26,425 bases of DNA, from assembly GCA_016946835.1 (NCBI GenBank), contig JACVTC010000464.1:1-26425 (forward strand). The letters run 5' to 3'. This stretch comes from Neocallimastix lanati (nom. inval.). Its lineage: Eukaryota; Neocallimastigomycota; Neocallimastigomycetes; Neocallimastigales; Neocallimastigaceae. Below the pieces are notes generated by a model, which had not been told where the DNA came from, made no database searches, and worked only from the letters and a program-made list of their open reading frames with translations. Below, one piece after another: positions 1-11,654 of this stretch (position 1 is the stretch's first letter; each line of letters begins with the position of its first letter). The position numbers and the translations under genes were made by a program.

Positions 1-255
1 AAAATATTGTTTTCATGTCTAATAAAGAATTTGTTCATGCGGTAAATGCTTGGAGATTCTTGTACATCAAATGAAGAGTGTTCATATAAAAACTGTTTTA
101 ATGAAGTATGTATAGAACATCACTATATACCTTCTGATGGTAGGGGTTTAACTTATACATTTGTAAGACTAGGACTATTAGCAGGAGGGTTTGTTATTTT
201 AACAATTATTATTTGTTATTATTGTTTTTGTACTCGTTGCAATACTAAAAAATAA
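1..255 (+). CDS. C-terminal end of a small Cys-rich single-pass membrane protein (partial)
   Basis: The last 69 codons (46-255) encode a Cys-rich segment (DSCTSNEECSYKNCFNEVC), a spacer of about 20 residues, a hydrophobic membrane span (about residues 42-60, ending LTIIICYYC) and a short basic tail (CTRCNTKK) before TAA. This layout suggests a type I surface protein with a disulfide-rich ectodomain and a tiny cytosolic tail. The reading frame has a TAA at 43-45 directly before the first ATG. A different frame (about 3-43) is open and reads SNKEFVHAVNA, so the real protein may begin upstream of the window and be frameshifted here, or the ATG at 46 may be a chance start. There is no signal peptide after that ATG, which favours a fragment. 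I do not recognise the family; CxxNxxC repeats of this kind occur in many secreted gut-fungal proteins. Confidence 0.45.
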
Positions 256-464
256 AGTAAGTTTTTGTTAAATTAAACTATATAGCCTTTTTTTTAAAAA
301 AAAAAAAAAAAAACTAAGTTGTAATTATATAAAATTTTTTAAAACTTAGTTATAATAATAATTTTTTTAAAATGATTTTTTTATATTTAATTATAAAAAA
401 ATATAAATATTAAATAATAAAAATGAAATTAATATTTATTATGTGTTATATTAATATATGCTAA

Positions 465-3400
465 ATATGTGTTTAGTGCTAAAGATGTAGGCACATATTT
501 TGTATTAGATATATTCCTAAAAAATGCATTTATTTACTGACAATGATTGTGAAAAAACATATATATGTACAGAAAAAACATTTGATCCATTTCATTTTGG
601 GATGATTTAAATAATTGTTACTATAGAGATACAAAAATGAACAGAATATTTAGTCCAGCTGAAAGAGTAGATCCTGATCAATGTGTTTTCCAAGGAAGAG
701 TTGAACTTAAATCTGAATCATGTTATTATACAAACACTGGAGGTGATATAACAATTGAAAATTTTAATGGTCATCCCAATGCACGTTATTATGATATTGA
801 TTATAAAAATAATCGTGCTTTAACTGAATTTGGGTGGTGTTCTTTTTAATAATGAAAACACTGAAAGCTAGATGGATGACTAAACTATCAAATGATACTA
901 GAATTAACCAAATTAATATTCCTGGAACTCATGATAGTGGAACATATGCTGTTGATGTAGCTGGATTACCAATTATTGATTTATTTAGAGGTTGGTGGGT
1001 AGAACTCAAACTTGGATATTTATGAACAATTATTACATGGAATTAGATATTTAGATATAAGACTTGAGACAAACAAATATAAAGAAATCTATCTTAGTCA
1101 TGATATATATGATAATACTAATAAAAAAACTGGTGAAAAATATTATTTAAAGGATGTGTTCGATGAAGCTATTGATTTTTTACATATTAATTCACAAGAA
1201 ACGGTTATTATACAATTAAAAGATGATAATCTTTCTCTTAATAGTAGTTACACATATTATGATGTGAATGGAGATCTACATAGAGTTGATATAGAAGGGT
1301 TTGAATCATATGAAGAAATATATGAAGAAATTGCTAAACTTAGTATAAAGAATACTTCGATAAAATATAATCAAGAATATTATAAATATTTTTATCAAGA
1401 AAATGATATATTTCCAAAACTTAAAGACGTAAGAGGTAAAATAATTCTCTATACTCGTGGTGATTTTAGATATAATGGTACAACAGTAGGTAAAAAATTG
1501 AATATACCAAATATGGGTAGTTGCACACAAAGTGCTTTTAATCCAACTAATATTATATCTGCGGATAGAGATAAAATAGGTAATGCAGAACAACAAATTT
1601 CAAAAGATAGTGCAAGCAAAGAATTGTGTTTCCCAAGAATATCACTAACTGGTGATAATAAAATTCTTGTACAAGATGATTATAACTTGCCTGTTTTTGA
1701 AAAATGGGTGGTTGTTAGTGAGATTCTAAATAATGAACTTCCATCAGTAGAGGAAGATGGAAATACTCTTCATATATATGGAGAAAAACATGCTATTACT
1801 ACTAGTTTTTATAATAATGATAATATACTTATCATAAATTTTATGAATATAGCATGTTATCTTGATATATGTTCTATAAAATCTTACTCTGAAGATATAA
1901 ATAATAATTTAGATAAGAATATTAGTGAACAAACTAAGATTCATAACAATTGGATAATTTTAGGTTTTCCAACTAATGATTTAATACGTAAAATTCATGA
2001 TAGTAGCGAAATTAAGTTAGAAAAAAAAATGAATTACAAAACAATATCATTCAAGTTGGTGATTATTTAATTTACACTGATTTTGATTATTATATTCAAT
2101 TATCATCAGACAGTAATTGATTCTTCAAAAGCTTGTCTTCAACGTAAAAAAATAATTGACAATCAAGGTCAAATAAAAGAATTAATTAAAACTAATGATA
2201 AATGTGTTAATAATAAAATGAATAAATGGTTTATAAAACAAAAGGCTGATTAGATTATTATTCTATTATATCATTATATGATGTTAAATATTTAAACTTT
2301 AATCAAGGTAACTTTTACATGGATTACTGTAAGAACAATAATAAATACGAACAATTTATTATTAAAAATGGTAAGTTCTGTACACAACTTGATAATTCTA
2401 AATGTATAAATGGTAGATTTATAATTAAACCTATAATTATAGAATCACCAAGATATGAACATTTAATTTGTTCATCTATATATGCTGAACTTGATTACAA
2501 ATGCTGTTATAATCAAAATGCCAGAGTTGAAAAAGTTGATGACATTGGTAATTGGGCTAAAGAAAATGGAGAATGGTGTGGTATTGGATACGAAAGATGT
2601 TCATTTGAAGTTCTAGGATATCATTGTTGTTCATCTGTTAATCCAAAAGTTGTTAAAGAAGATGAGTATGGTAAATGGGGTGAAGAAGATGGTCAATTAT
2701 GCGGTATCGGTGAAATGAACAGAGTAGTTCTTTTCAGAATCCGTAATGTTAAAACTAAACAATGTATATTAGTTAATAACAGTGATGGTAATTTAATTGA
2801 TTTAGGAGAATGTACCACTTCAAACCATAGTTTATGGCATGTTACTAATGTTGATGAATATAACAACAAGAGAATTACATCTGATAAGAATGGAAAATGT
2901 TTATATGCAGCTAATGCATGTACCTCAGGTTTAGAAGTTTGTGAAAATGTTATGAATATTAAAGATCGTTATATGCATTTTGAATTTGTTGAAGATAAAT
3001 ATCTATGCGTTAAGAATAATAAAAATCAGAAATATAATTGTTTAAGTAGCAAAACACTTAATTTCGAAGAAACATATGATAAAAACGATCAATCTTTCCA
3101 ATGGGAAATTCAAGATATAGATGGTGGTGTTATTACTCGTAAAGAAACAGATCCATATAATCCAGACAGAAACCATGATCTTCCAAAAGATTCTCCAGAT
3201 AATACTTCGACATCTGATTGTCCAGTAGACGATTATCCCTGTTGTTCTCCAGAAATAACTGAAGTTGCATACACGGATGAAACAGGTACTTGGGGAATTG
3301 AAAATGATGGATGGTGCTTTATATCTGGTTCGACATCTACTCCAAAATCCAGCGAACCAACCACAACTGTTAATACAACTACTACAACTATAAGTTCTAC

Positions 3401-3503
3401 AGTTTCTACTAGTAGTAAAGCCACCCCTACAATCAAGAGTAGTCATACCGTCTATTGGTTCTATCATGCTTTCCATCCTCCTCAGGAGCAGTGGGAATAT
3501 TGA
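465..3503 (+). pseudogene. PI-PLC-like phosphodiesterase with three fungal dockerins and a beta-trefoil-like segment, broken by frameshifts
   Basis: Order along the strand: a Cys-containing N-terminal segment (about 525-850; NDCEKTYICTEKT), a PI-PLC X-type domain (about 880-2015), dockerin 1 (about 2475-2590; GNWAKENGEWCGIG), dockerin 2 (2595-2712; LGYHCC, GKWGEEDGQLCGIG), a segment resembling a ricin-type beta-trefoil (2726-3110; FRIRNVKTKQCILVNNSDG) and dockerin 3 (3205-3330; YPCC, GTWGIENDGWCFI), then a Ser/Thr linker. The PI-PLC domain keeps the expected catalytic pattern: IPGTHDSG, YLDIRLE and LSHD supply the two His plus Asp/Arg, and GFPTNDLIRKI matches the end of bacterial-type PI-PLCs. 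In this family the enzyme cleaves phosphatidylinositol or GPI head groups; dockerins would tie it to a cellulosome. The frame changes near 601, 845, 872, 1000-1011, 2021-2029 (A9), 2116 and 2253, so no single product exists. The last 20 or so codons come from the X element. Long open stretches remain (1012-2070, 2319-3503), so the break is recent or partly a sequencing artefact. Confidence 0.8.
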
Positions 3504-3692
3504 AGTAGTCACACACTTCCTTTTTATAAAGGCAGAAATGACCTACTGGACGACCTTTTTGAGTGTTTCAGTTATGGCACTTTGACATGTATATTATTGC
3601 TGAGAATTTTACCAGTATTTCTTCTCTTTGAAGCGAAGCAGTATAACCTAACCCGTATAGTTTCGTATTAACTCCCTGTAATTACATAATTA
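3443..3692 (+). mobile_element. Element X, copy 1 (uninterrupted, about 250 bp)
   Basis: This segment is much less AT-rich than its surroundings and is repeated at 10573-10762 plus 11698-11780. Shared blocks, with small differences, include GGAATATT, GTAGTCACA, CTGGACGACCTTT, ATTGCTGAGAA, CTTTGAA and AGTATAACCTAA. Both copies can form the same small hairpins: CTTT/AAAG after the CACTTCC block, and a TCAG../..TGA stem after CTGGACGACC whose arms differ between copies yet still pair. No protein is evident, and I found no convincing Pol III A/B boxes or terminal inverted repeats. It overlaps the 3' end of the PI-PLC/dockerin gene and supplies its final codons and the TGA at 3501-3503. It could be a SINE, a fragment of a larger element, or a structured non-coding element. 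Confidence 0.6.
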
Positions 3693-4329
3693 TCAGAAAA
3701 ATTTTGTTAAAATTTAATTTATTAATAAATGAAAAATAAAGAAGACAAACACTCGAACGTACAAAACTCAATTAAACAATTGGGTTTATGAAATAATAAT
3801 TTTATTAATAAATATTAAAATAATATATCTACATTAAACAATGTAAATTTTTTATAAGACTTAAAAATCAATAAAATCAAGAAAAGAAATTTTTTTTTTT
3901 TTTTTTTATTTTCGGTTTAAAATAAAATATTAATAATTACTAAATAAATACATTTTACAATGATATTTGTACTACATATTATTTATTAATTTTTTAATAT
4001 TAAATGTATTTCACAAATTACAATTTAGATAAAATTTCAACAAATTTAATGTTAAAATTAAAGTCTTTTTTTATTTTTCTTAGAAAAAATAGTTTAACTT
4101 TTTTGTAAAAATATAAATATATGAAAAAATTTGTACAATTAATTCGTTGTTATTATATTTTAAAATAATATTTAGTAATTAACCAAATTAAACAAAATAA
4201 TAATAAAATTTTAAATAATTATATTTTAGAATAGTTATTATTTTAGTATAATTATGAAGTCGGACTATAAATTTTAGTATTAATATTAGAATAATTTATT
4301 GAATAAAATATTAGTTTAACATAAATTTT
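3693..4329. other. AT-rich intergenic stretch
   Basis: Almost pure A/T with short homopolymers, including a T run near 3890-3907. I see no reading frame, repeat of note or RNA gene here. Confidence 0.6.
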
Positions 4330-4821
4330 AAGTTATATAAATCATGTAATAAATAAATAAATAACAAAAATAATTATAAAATATATATAATAATAATAAA
4401 TAAAATTTATTAAAATTAAATAATATAATAATCATTTATAGTAAGTTGATTATTATATTAAAATAACTTTCGGTAAAGTATTTTAGTTAGTTTAAGTTAT
4501 ATAAATCATGTAATAAATAAATAAATAACAAAAATAATTATAAAATATATATAATAATAATAAATAAAATTTATTAAAATTAAATAATATAATAATCATT
4601 TATAGTAAGTTGATTATTATATTAAAATAACTTTCGGTTAAGTATTTTAGTTAGTTTAAGTTATATAAATCATGTAATAAATAAATAAATAACAAAAATA
4701 ATTATAAAATATATATAATAATAATAAATAAAATTTATTAAAATTAAATAATATAATAATCATTTATAGTAAGTTGATTATTATATTAAAATAACTTTCG
4801 GTTAAGTATTTTAGTTAGTTT
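4330..4821. repeat. Tandem array, 3 copies of a 164 bp unit
   Basis: Units begin at 4330, 4494 and 4658 with AAGTTATATAAATCATG and end with TAACTTTCGGTWAAGTATTTTAGTTAGTTT. The copies are nearly identical; the visible difference is GGTAAAG in the first versus GGTTAAG in the second and third. The only G/C-bearing part is the ATCATG and CTTTCGGT blocks. Near-identity implies recent duplication or homogenisation. No coding potential is seen. Confidence 0.9.
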
Positions 4822-5024
4822 GATAAGTCTATTATCACTTTCGATATTATTATTGAATTAAGATAATAGAAACCGTTTATCATAGATGGTTGTCTAGTAG
4901 TTTTTCATGGAAATGGGTATACAGCCATATTAAAAAAATTAAATATCCTTTTGCTTCTATTTTATAATGAAAATTTACTTATTATTGAAGCAGGACATAG
5001 TTAATTTATTGATATTATTAAATT
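4822..5024 (+). other. Spacer with a possible protein relic
   Basis: Between the 164 bp array and the AAAT block lies a short, less AT-rich island. One frame (about 4879-4966) reads VVFHGNGYTAILKK before a stop, and another continues LLIIEAGHS near 4975-5001. HGNG followed by a hydrophobic stretch can occur in alpha/beta-hydrolases, but this is far too short to assign. It may be a remnant of a decayed gene. Confidence 0.25.
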
Positions 5025-5692
<668 letters not shown>

Positions 5693-6118
5693 AATTAATT
5701 AACAATGAATTAAATAATGTATTTCAAATAATTTACACATAATGAAATAATATAATTTTTAATTAACAAACCAACACAATAAAAAGTAAATGAAAAATAA
5801 AAATAAAATTAATAAATAAATATATAAAAATATATATATAGAAAAATTTATTTGTGAACTTAAAAATGATTCGATATTAATTTATTTTTTTTTTTTTTTT
5901 ATTACAAACCATAAATCAAAACAGTTTTATTTATTACATTTATATTAATAATAGTAATATATATGTATGATAATATTAAATTTACAATTTATTGATTTAC
6001 ATATATAAAATAAACATTATTAAATACGAAGTTTAATAATTATTTTAAATATAAAAAAAAAATAATAAAAATATATTTTTTCATACTTAAAATTTAAAAT
6101 AATTATTTATTTGGAAAT
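5693..6118 (+). other. AT-rich region upstream of the Hel2-like gene
   Basis: Probable promoter and 5' UTR of the gene starting at 6119. It is nearly all A/T with T runs (5885-5900) and short ATATAT tracts; no specific element can be named. The context of the start codon is GGAAATATGGCT, with A at -3 and G at +4, which suits translation initiation. Confidence 0.4.
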
Positions 6119-9100
6119 ATGGCTAAAGGAAAAAAAAAGACAAAGTTTATTCCACTTGATCAAGTTGGAAAGGAAGATAATAATAAAATAGAAGAAAGTA
6201 AAATAAAAAAAGGAGAACCGAATTCTCCAAAATCGACAAATATAAATGTGACTGGAGTAAAAGAAATTAAGGAAGAAAAAAAATCAAATGATAAAAATGA
6301 AAAAAAGAAAATAAAGGATGAAAAGGAAGATTTTAGTGTATGTATTATTTGTACAGAAAATGTATCATTGTATGCAATTGGAGTTTGTGATCATCCAATA
6401 TGTCATAAATGTTCATTAAGATTACGTTTATTATATGGAACAAAGGAATGTCCATATTGTAAGGTAATTTAAGTAGTGATTTATAATTATTATATTAATA
6501 ATTAGAATTATAAACAGTATATATAAGAATTTTAATTATAGTTTTCTTATTATTTTTATCTTAAATATATTAAAGTTTTATTATAATTTATTTTCCTCAT
6601 TATTTTAAATATAATTATTTTATTTTTTTTTATATTATTTTAAATATAATATTTTTTTTATTATAATAATTTTAAGAATAATTAATTTTAATTTATTTTT
6701 TATTATATATATATAATTTATTTTAATTTTTTATTACAACTTTACTTTAAATATTAATTAAATTTAGACTGAGTTAGAAAATGTAATTTTTACTAAAGAT
6801 GATAAACGTCTTTTTGAAAATTTTAATTTATCGGATTTTGTTTATAGAAATAAGGAAAAAAAATTTTTCTATGAAACTGAAGAAATTAAAAAAATTGTTG
6901 AAGGCATGGAGAAATATCGTTGTCCAGATAAAGATTGCGCATTTTTAGGTGATGACTGGTTAAGTTTAAAAAAACATGTAAAAGAAGTTCATAATAAATT
7001 TTTATGGTATGAATATTTAATTATTTTAACATTTTAATTATATTTTATTATTAAAATGTAAAAAAAATTTGGATTTATAAAGTTTTATTATTTTATTATA
7101 TATAATAATATATATATTTTTTAAATGATAAAAAAGTAATATATGTATAAGCAAGAAAAAAGTTTTTCCTTATGAGCAAAAATTGTATACAGAAGAAGAA
7201 TTAACTAGACATAATAAATCAGGAGATCCAGATGATAAATCTTTTAAAGGTCATCCACAATGTGGTTTCTGTTTGACTCGATATTATGATGATGACGATC
7301 TTTATGATCATTGTAGGAAAAATCATGAAGAATGTCAAGTTTGTAAACAATTAAATAAGCCAAATCAATATTTTGTTAATTATAGGACTTTGGTATATAT
7401 ATATAAATTACAAATTTTACAATTTAAAGAATTTGGTTAATTTTATTATTAAATTTTGAATTATATATATATATTTTTTTTGCTAATTTAGTCGGAACAT
7501 TTTAATAAAGAACATTTTGTATGTCCACATCCAGAATGTCTTGAAAAAAAATTTATTGTCTTTGCTACAGAATTTGATTTAAAGGCACATGAGGTAATTT
7601 ACATTAATTAATATTATTATATTATAAATTAGAAGATAATTTAATAAAAACGTTTCAAATATGTCTTTAAAATAGAATTGTTAATCACTATATAAAAATA
7701 TTTTATATTATGTTTAATTAAAAAATATCACTATATAAAAATATTTTATATTATGTTTAATTAAAAAATATAAGGTTGAAGAACATCTTAAAAATGTTAG
7801 TGGAAAAGGTAAAAGTCGTTATCAACCAATCGATATTGAATTTAATTATACAGATTCGCATGCTTCATCATCAAGTTATTATCATAGAAATGAAAGAGGC
7901 GAAAGAAATGATAGATTTAATAACAATAATAGAAATAATAATAGAAATAATAGAAATAGAAACAATAGAAATGATAGAAACAACGAAAGAAATGATAGAA
8001 ACAACGAAAGAAATGATAGAAACAACGAAAGAAATGATAGAAACAACGAAAGAAATGAAAGAATTGAAAGAAATGAAAGAAATCATAACAATGATAGAAA
8101 TCATAGGAATGATAGAAATCATAGACATACTAATGAAGAAGATAATCAAGGAGAAAGAGAAAATGAGAGTTCTACAAACAACAGATCAAATTCAAGATCT
8201 AACAATAAATCAAGAAATAATAATAGACGACGTTTCAATGTTCCAGAAGATTTTGGATCTAAACTGACATCATCTGAACCTGAAACACATCTAGAAAACA
8301 ATAACAATAATGATTCAACATCTTCAAATACTGTTAACAGAGAATTGAATTCAAATAATGAAAATACCTCACAACATCCATCTTCATCATCTTCTCATAG
8401 TGCCACCACAACAATTACGTCAATGGATCCAGAAGAAATCGAACTCATTAAAAAATTAAATAAAATGATCGGTCAAGATGCGAAACAAGTTGAAACTTTT
8501 AAAACTATTTCCTCATCATATTATAATAATTTATTACCGGCTGAAAAGTTTTTAGAAGCATTTATTCTTCTTGTAAATAAGAATGATATAAAAGGAAAAG
8601 GTAAGAAGAAAAATATGATTGATAAGATTGGAGGTGTTTGGAATCAAATGGCAAAGAATTTATTAAAAAAGAAAGATTCTTCTGAAGGTGAAAATATTGA
8701 TTTTGAAAAGAAATGTAATGATATGTTAAGAGCTTGGAATGATTATAAAATTAAGGTAATTATTGTATTTTATTATAGGTTGTGAAATAAAATAATGTTA
8801 AATATAAAAATTAAAAATTAATTAATATATATATGACTTTGATTAAAAGCAAAATGATGAAGAAGATTACACTTCATTACTAGTAGAAAAAAAGAAGAAT
8901 CTAACAAAATCTTATGCTTCTCATGCAACTATGCCTGATACTTTAACAAATTTAGGAATAAATAAACCTAAATCACCAGCCAAGGGTAAATATTTTATAT
9001 AATCATTTTTGTTTAATATTATAAATAATTTTGTTAATAAAAATAATATATATATGATAATAACAATTTATTATTATTTTTATTGTTATCATAATATATA

Positions 9101-9748
9101 TATAATATTAAATTTATTTATATATCTTTATTTATAGTTCTTGTTATAAAGCCTGCTAAAAATAATTCGTCATCTTCTTTAAATAGTAATAGAACTCATT
9201 CACCAGATAGTTCATTCTATGAAAGAATTGCTGAAAAGGCACTTCAACGTGATAAAAAGAGACAAGAAAGAGAAAAAGCAAATTTCATTTTAGATACTGA
9301 ATCTTCAACATCAGAAGAAGATTCAGAGTCAGAAGAAGTAGAAGAAAATAGTTCTGAAGAAGTTAACGTAAAAACAACAACATCTGATCGTTCAACTTCG
9401 GGTTCTCCTTTCCATGAAAATAATAATACACCAACTTCAAAAACTGTTGTAGAAAATGCTGTTAAATATATGAGTAGTAATAAACATAAGATTAACAAAT
9501 ATAATTCTGATTTCCCAAGTCTTTCAGGAAGTTCAACTTCTGCTGCTGCTATTTTGGCTGCATCTTCATCCTCTTCATCAAATAATCCATATGATAGAAC
9601 TAAGCAACAGAAGAATAAATTTAAACCAATGTCTCAAAAATTAAGGAGTCAAGATGAATTTCCATCTCTTCAAAGTACTCGTATTAAAAAACAAAATAAC
9701 CAAATAAAACAACCAAGAGGCAAGAGTTCTGTCTTAAGAATTGTATAA
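6119..9748 (+). CDS. HEL2: RING/zinc-finger E3 ubiquitin ligase of the Hel2/ZNF598 family
   Basis: The family ubiquitinates small-subunit proteins of collided ribosomes and starts ribosome-associated quality control. Seven exons join in frame to 884 residues: 6119-6463, 6768-7006, 7152-7392, 7492-7593, 7775-8755, 8850-8985, 9138-9748; all six introns are GT..AG (94-304 bp). The RING (residues 75-114) has C75-x2-C78, C90-DHPICHKCSLRLR and C111-x2-C114, the family's signature spacing; the first intron falls directly after CPYCK and the next exon continues TELENVIF, as in Hel2. C2H2-type fingers follow: C167/C172/H185/H190, then PQCGFC..H..H and a CxxC pair, then FVCPHPEC..LKAHEVEEH across the exon 4-5 junction. 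An Arg/Asn-rich tract (about 355-428) and two FPSL motifs (806-810, about 857) near the C terminus also fit. Length is close to human ZNF598 and longer than yeast Hel2. This is the only clearly intact gene here. Confidence 0.92.
7685..7770. repeat. 43 bp direct duplication inside intron 4 of the Hel2-like gene
   Basis: Two head-to-tail copies start with TCACTATATAAAAATATTT at 7685 and 7728 and end in TTTAATTAAAAAATA. The second copy runs up to the AAG acceptor at 7772-7774, so part of the duplicated sequence forms the 3' splice-site region. Confidence 0.8.
7976..8060 (+). repeat. In-frame 21 bp repeat encoding RNNERND, about 4 copies
   Basis: The unit AGAAACAACGAAAGAAATGAT repeats about four times inside exon 5 and encodes the heptad R-N-N-E-R-N-D in the middle of a longer low-complexity Arg/Asn tract. 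The period is a multiple of three, so copy-number change keeps the frame open. The tract is likely disordered and strongly charged; an RNA or ribosome contact is a guess. Confidence 0.85.
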
Positions 9749-9894
9749 GTAATTTAAAATATTAAATTTCAATTTTTTTTTTTTTTTTTCTTTTTAATTT
9801 TATTTTAGGTTTTTAATTTTAGTTCTTTTGAAATTTCTAAGAGATGTTGATATAAAATAATTTAATAAAACGTTTTTTATATATTAAAAATAAA

Positions 9895-9927
<33 letters not shown>

Positions 9928-10310
9928 AAAAATTAAAAATTTATTGTAATATCAGTATTACTATTTTTTTTTTTTTTTAAATATAAATATATAAATAATA
10001 TAAATTTATTTATATATATAATTTAATTATTTAATTCAAATTTAAAAATATTATTAATAAATATTATATATATATATATTAAAAAAAAAAAAAAAAAGAA
10101 AAAATAAAATATTAATTATATTTAATTTATAATTATATTTAATTTATGTACTTTTAATATTTTTTAATTTAAAATAATTTATTTGAAATAAATAATATAT
10201 ATTAATAATAATAAAATTAATAATAATTAAAAATAAAAAATATATATATAAAATATTTTGAAAATGCGCAAACATAAGCATATTCTATGCTTTAAATTAT
10301 GATCCTTTCT
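9749..10310 (+). other. 3' flank of the Hel2-like gene, AT-rich
   Basis: Probable 3' UTR and intergenic DNA. It has T runs (9774-9790, 9966-9978), A runs (9898-9924, 10081-10097) and AATAAA-like strings that could serve polyadenylation, but base composition makes these uninformative. A perfect 7 bp hairpin, AAGCATA-TTC-TATGCTT, lies near 10276-10292. No coding potential is seen. Confidence 0.5.
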
Positions 10311-10454
<144 letters not shown>

Positions 10455-10762
10455 TATACAGTTTAATTAAAATGTTGAAATTAGGTACTGAATCATAATA
10501 AGTTAAAATAGTAAATATTTTTACTTCTATTTTTTATATTTTATTTTATTTTATTATTATTATTTTTTTTTTATACTTCCGGTGTATTCTGCTCTTATTT
10601 TCAACCCCCCTTAAGGCAAAGGAATATTAAGGTAGTCACAACACTTCCGTATTCTTTTGCAAAGGTGGATATTGTCCCTGCTGGACGACCTTTCTGAGTG
10701 TTCAGCATTGATGCTCTGAACTACATATCATTGCTGAGAAATTTTCAAGTACACTTTATTTT

Positions 10763-11654
10763 ATCTAATATTCCATAAGAAATTAAAAGGTAAAAAATTA
10801 AGCGAAATAAAAAAGTTATTGGGAAAGAGATGTCTTCAAACCCTCAAAAACTAAAAAAGCAATTATTTACAAGGATAATGATTTTGGATTTATTTCAGAA
10901 ATCATAAACTTAACTTTTCAATATCCTAAGTATCAGATGGGATTCTTTTGGATTTCTCGAATTAGTTAATAATAATATTAACTTAAAACCACACCTAATA
11001 CCTAGCTTTTCTCACTGGGTCTTTGCCTGTAAAGAATTGGAAAATTACAGAAATAAATCTTTACCTTTTCTAGATGATCTCTTTTTGAAGTTTGCAATGA
11101 TAATTGAACAAAAATCCTTGAATGTTTCTTTAGATTCAGAAAAGGATTATGATAATAATATTTATTACTTTATATTGAGTGCTCTTCTTGGTGGGCGTTC
11201 AATATATGAAAAAATTAAACTTAATGATGGGGAATAAAGACAATTAGTTGACAATATTTTTAAACAAAGTTCAACTTCGTCAATTGTTCCTTATTTTGTG
11301 GGGATTGCGGAGATTCTAATAAACGTAATACCTTTAATTTGTCGATCTTTTAGATTGCTGATGAAATGGTATTCCGTTAAATCTATTGTTGCCAAGAGCG
11401 TCGAAGTTGAAATGATAAGGCATGGATTTTCACCTCCCGGTGAAAAAAACTAATAAAGATTCGTTAGATAACACTAATACTGAAATTATTACTCGCAATA
11501 ACGGACGTGGTGTTATCATTGATGAATGGGAAAAGTTAGAGGCTATTACTTCTAACGCACTTTTATAATTTTATAATATATAATATTTTATTTCATGTAT
11601 TTTATTATTATTATTTTTTTTTAAAATCATGTAATTTTATTATTATTATAAAAG

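Noticed and set aside
3042-3512. 156-residue open frame on the - strand
   Set aside because: It lies opposite the well-supported beta-trefoil/dockerin coding sequence and encodes no recognisable motif; it is a shadow.
3443-3692. Element X as a classical tRNA-derived SINE or a hammerhead/HDV-type ribozyme
   Set aside because: No convincing A and B boxes on either strand, no CTGATGA..GAAA core, and no HDV-like nested pairing could be drawn with confidence. The structure remains open.
4330-4821. CRISPR-like array
   Set aside because: The repeats are long contiguous 164 bp units without unique spacers, and the genome is eukaryotic.
7776-8267. 163-residue + strand frame rich in IEMIETT
   Set aside because: It is a one-base-shifted reading of exon 5 of the Hel2-like gene, long only because the Arg/Asn repeat lacks stops in all frames. 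The frame from 7775 joins correctly to exon 4 and completes a zinc finger.
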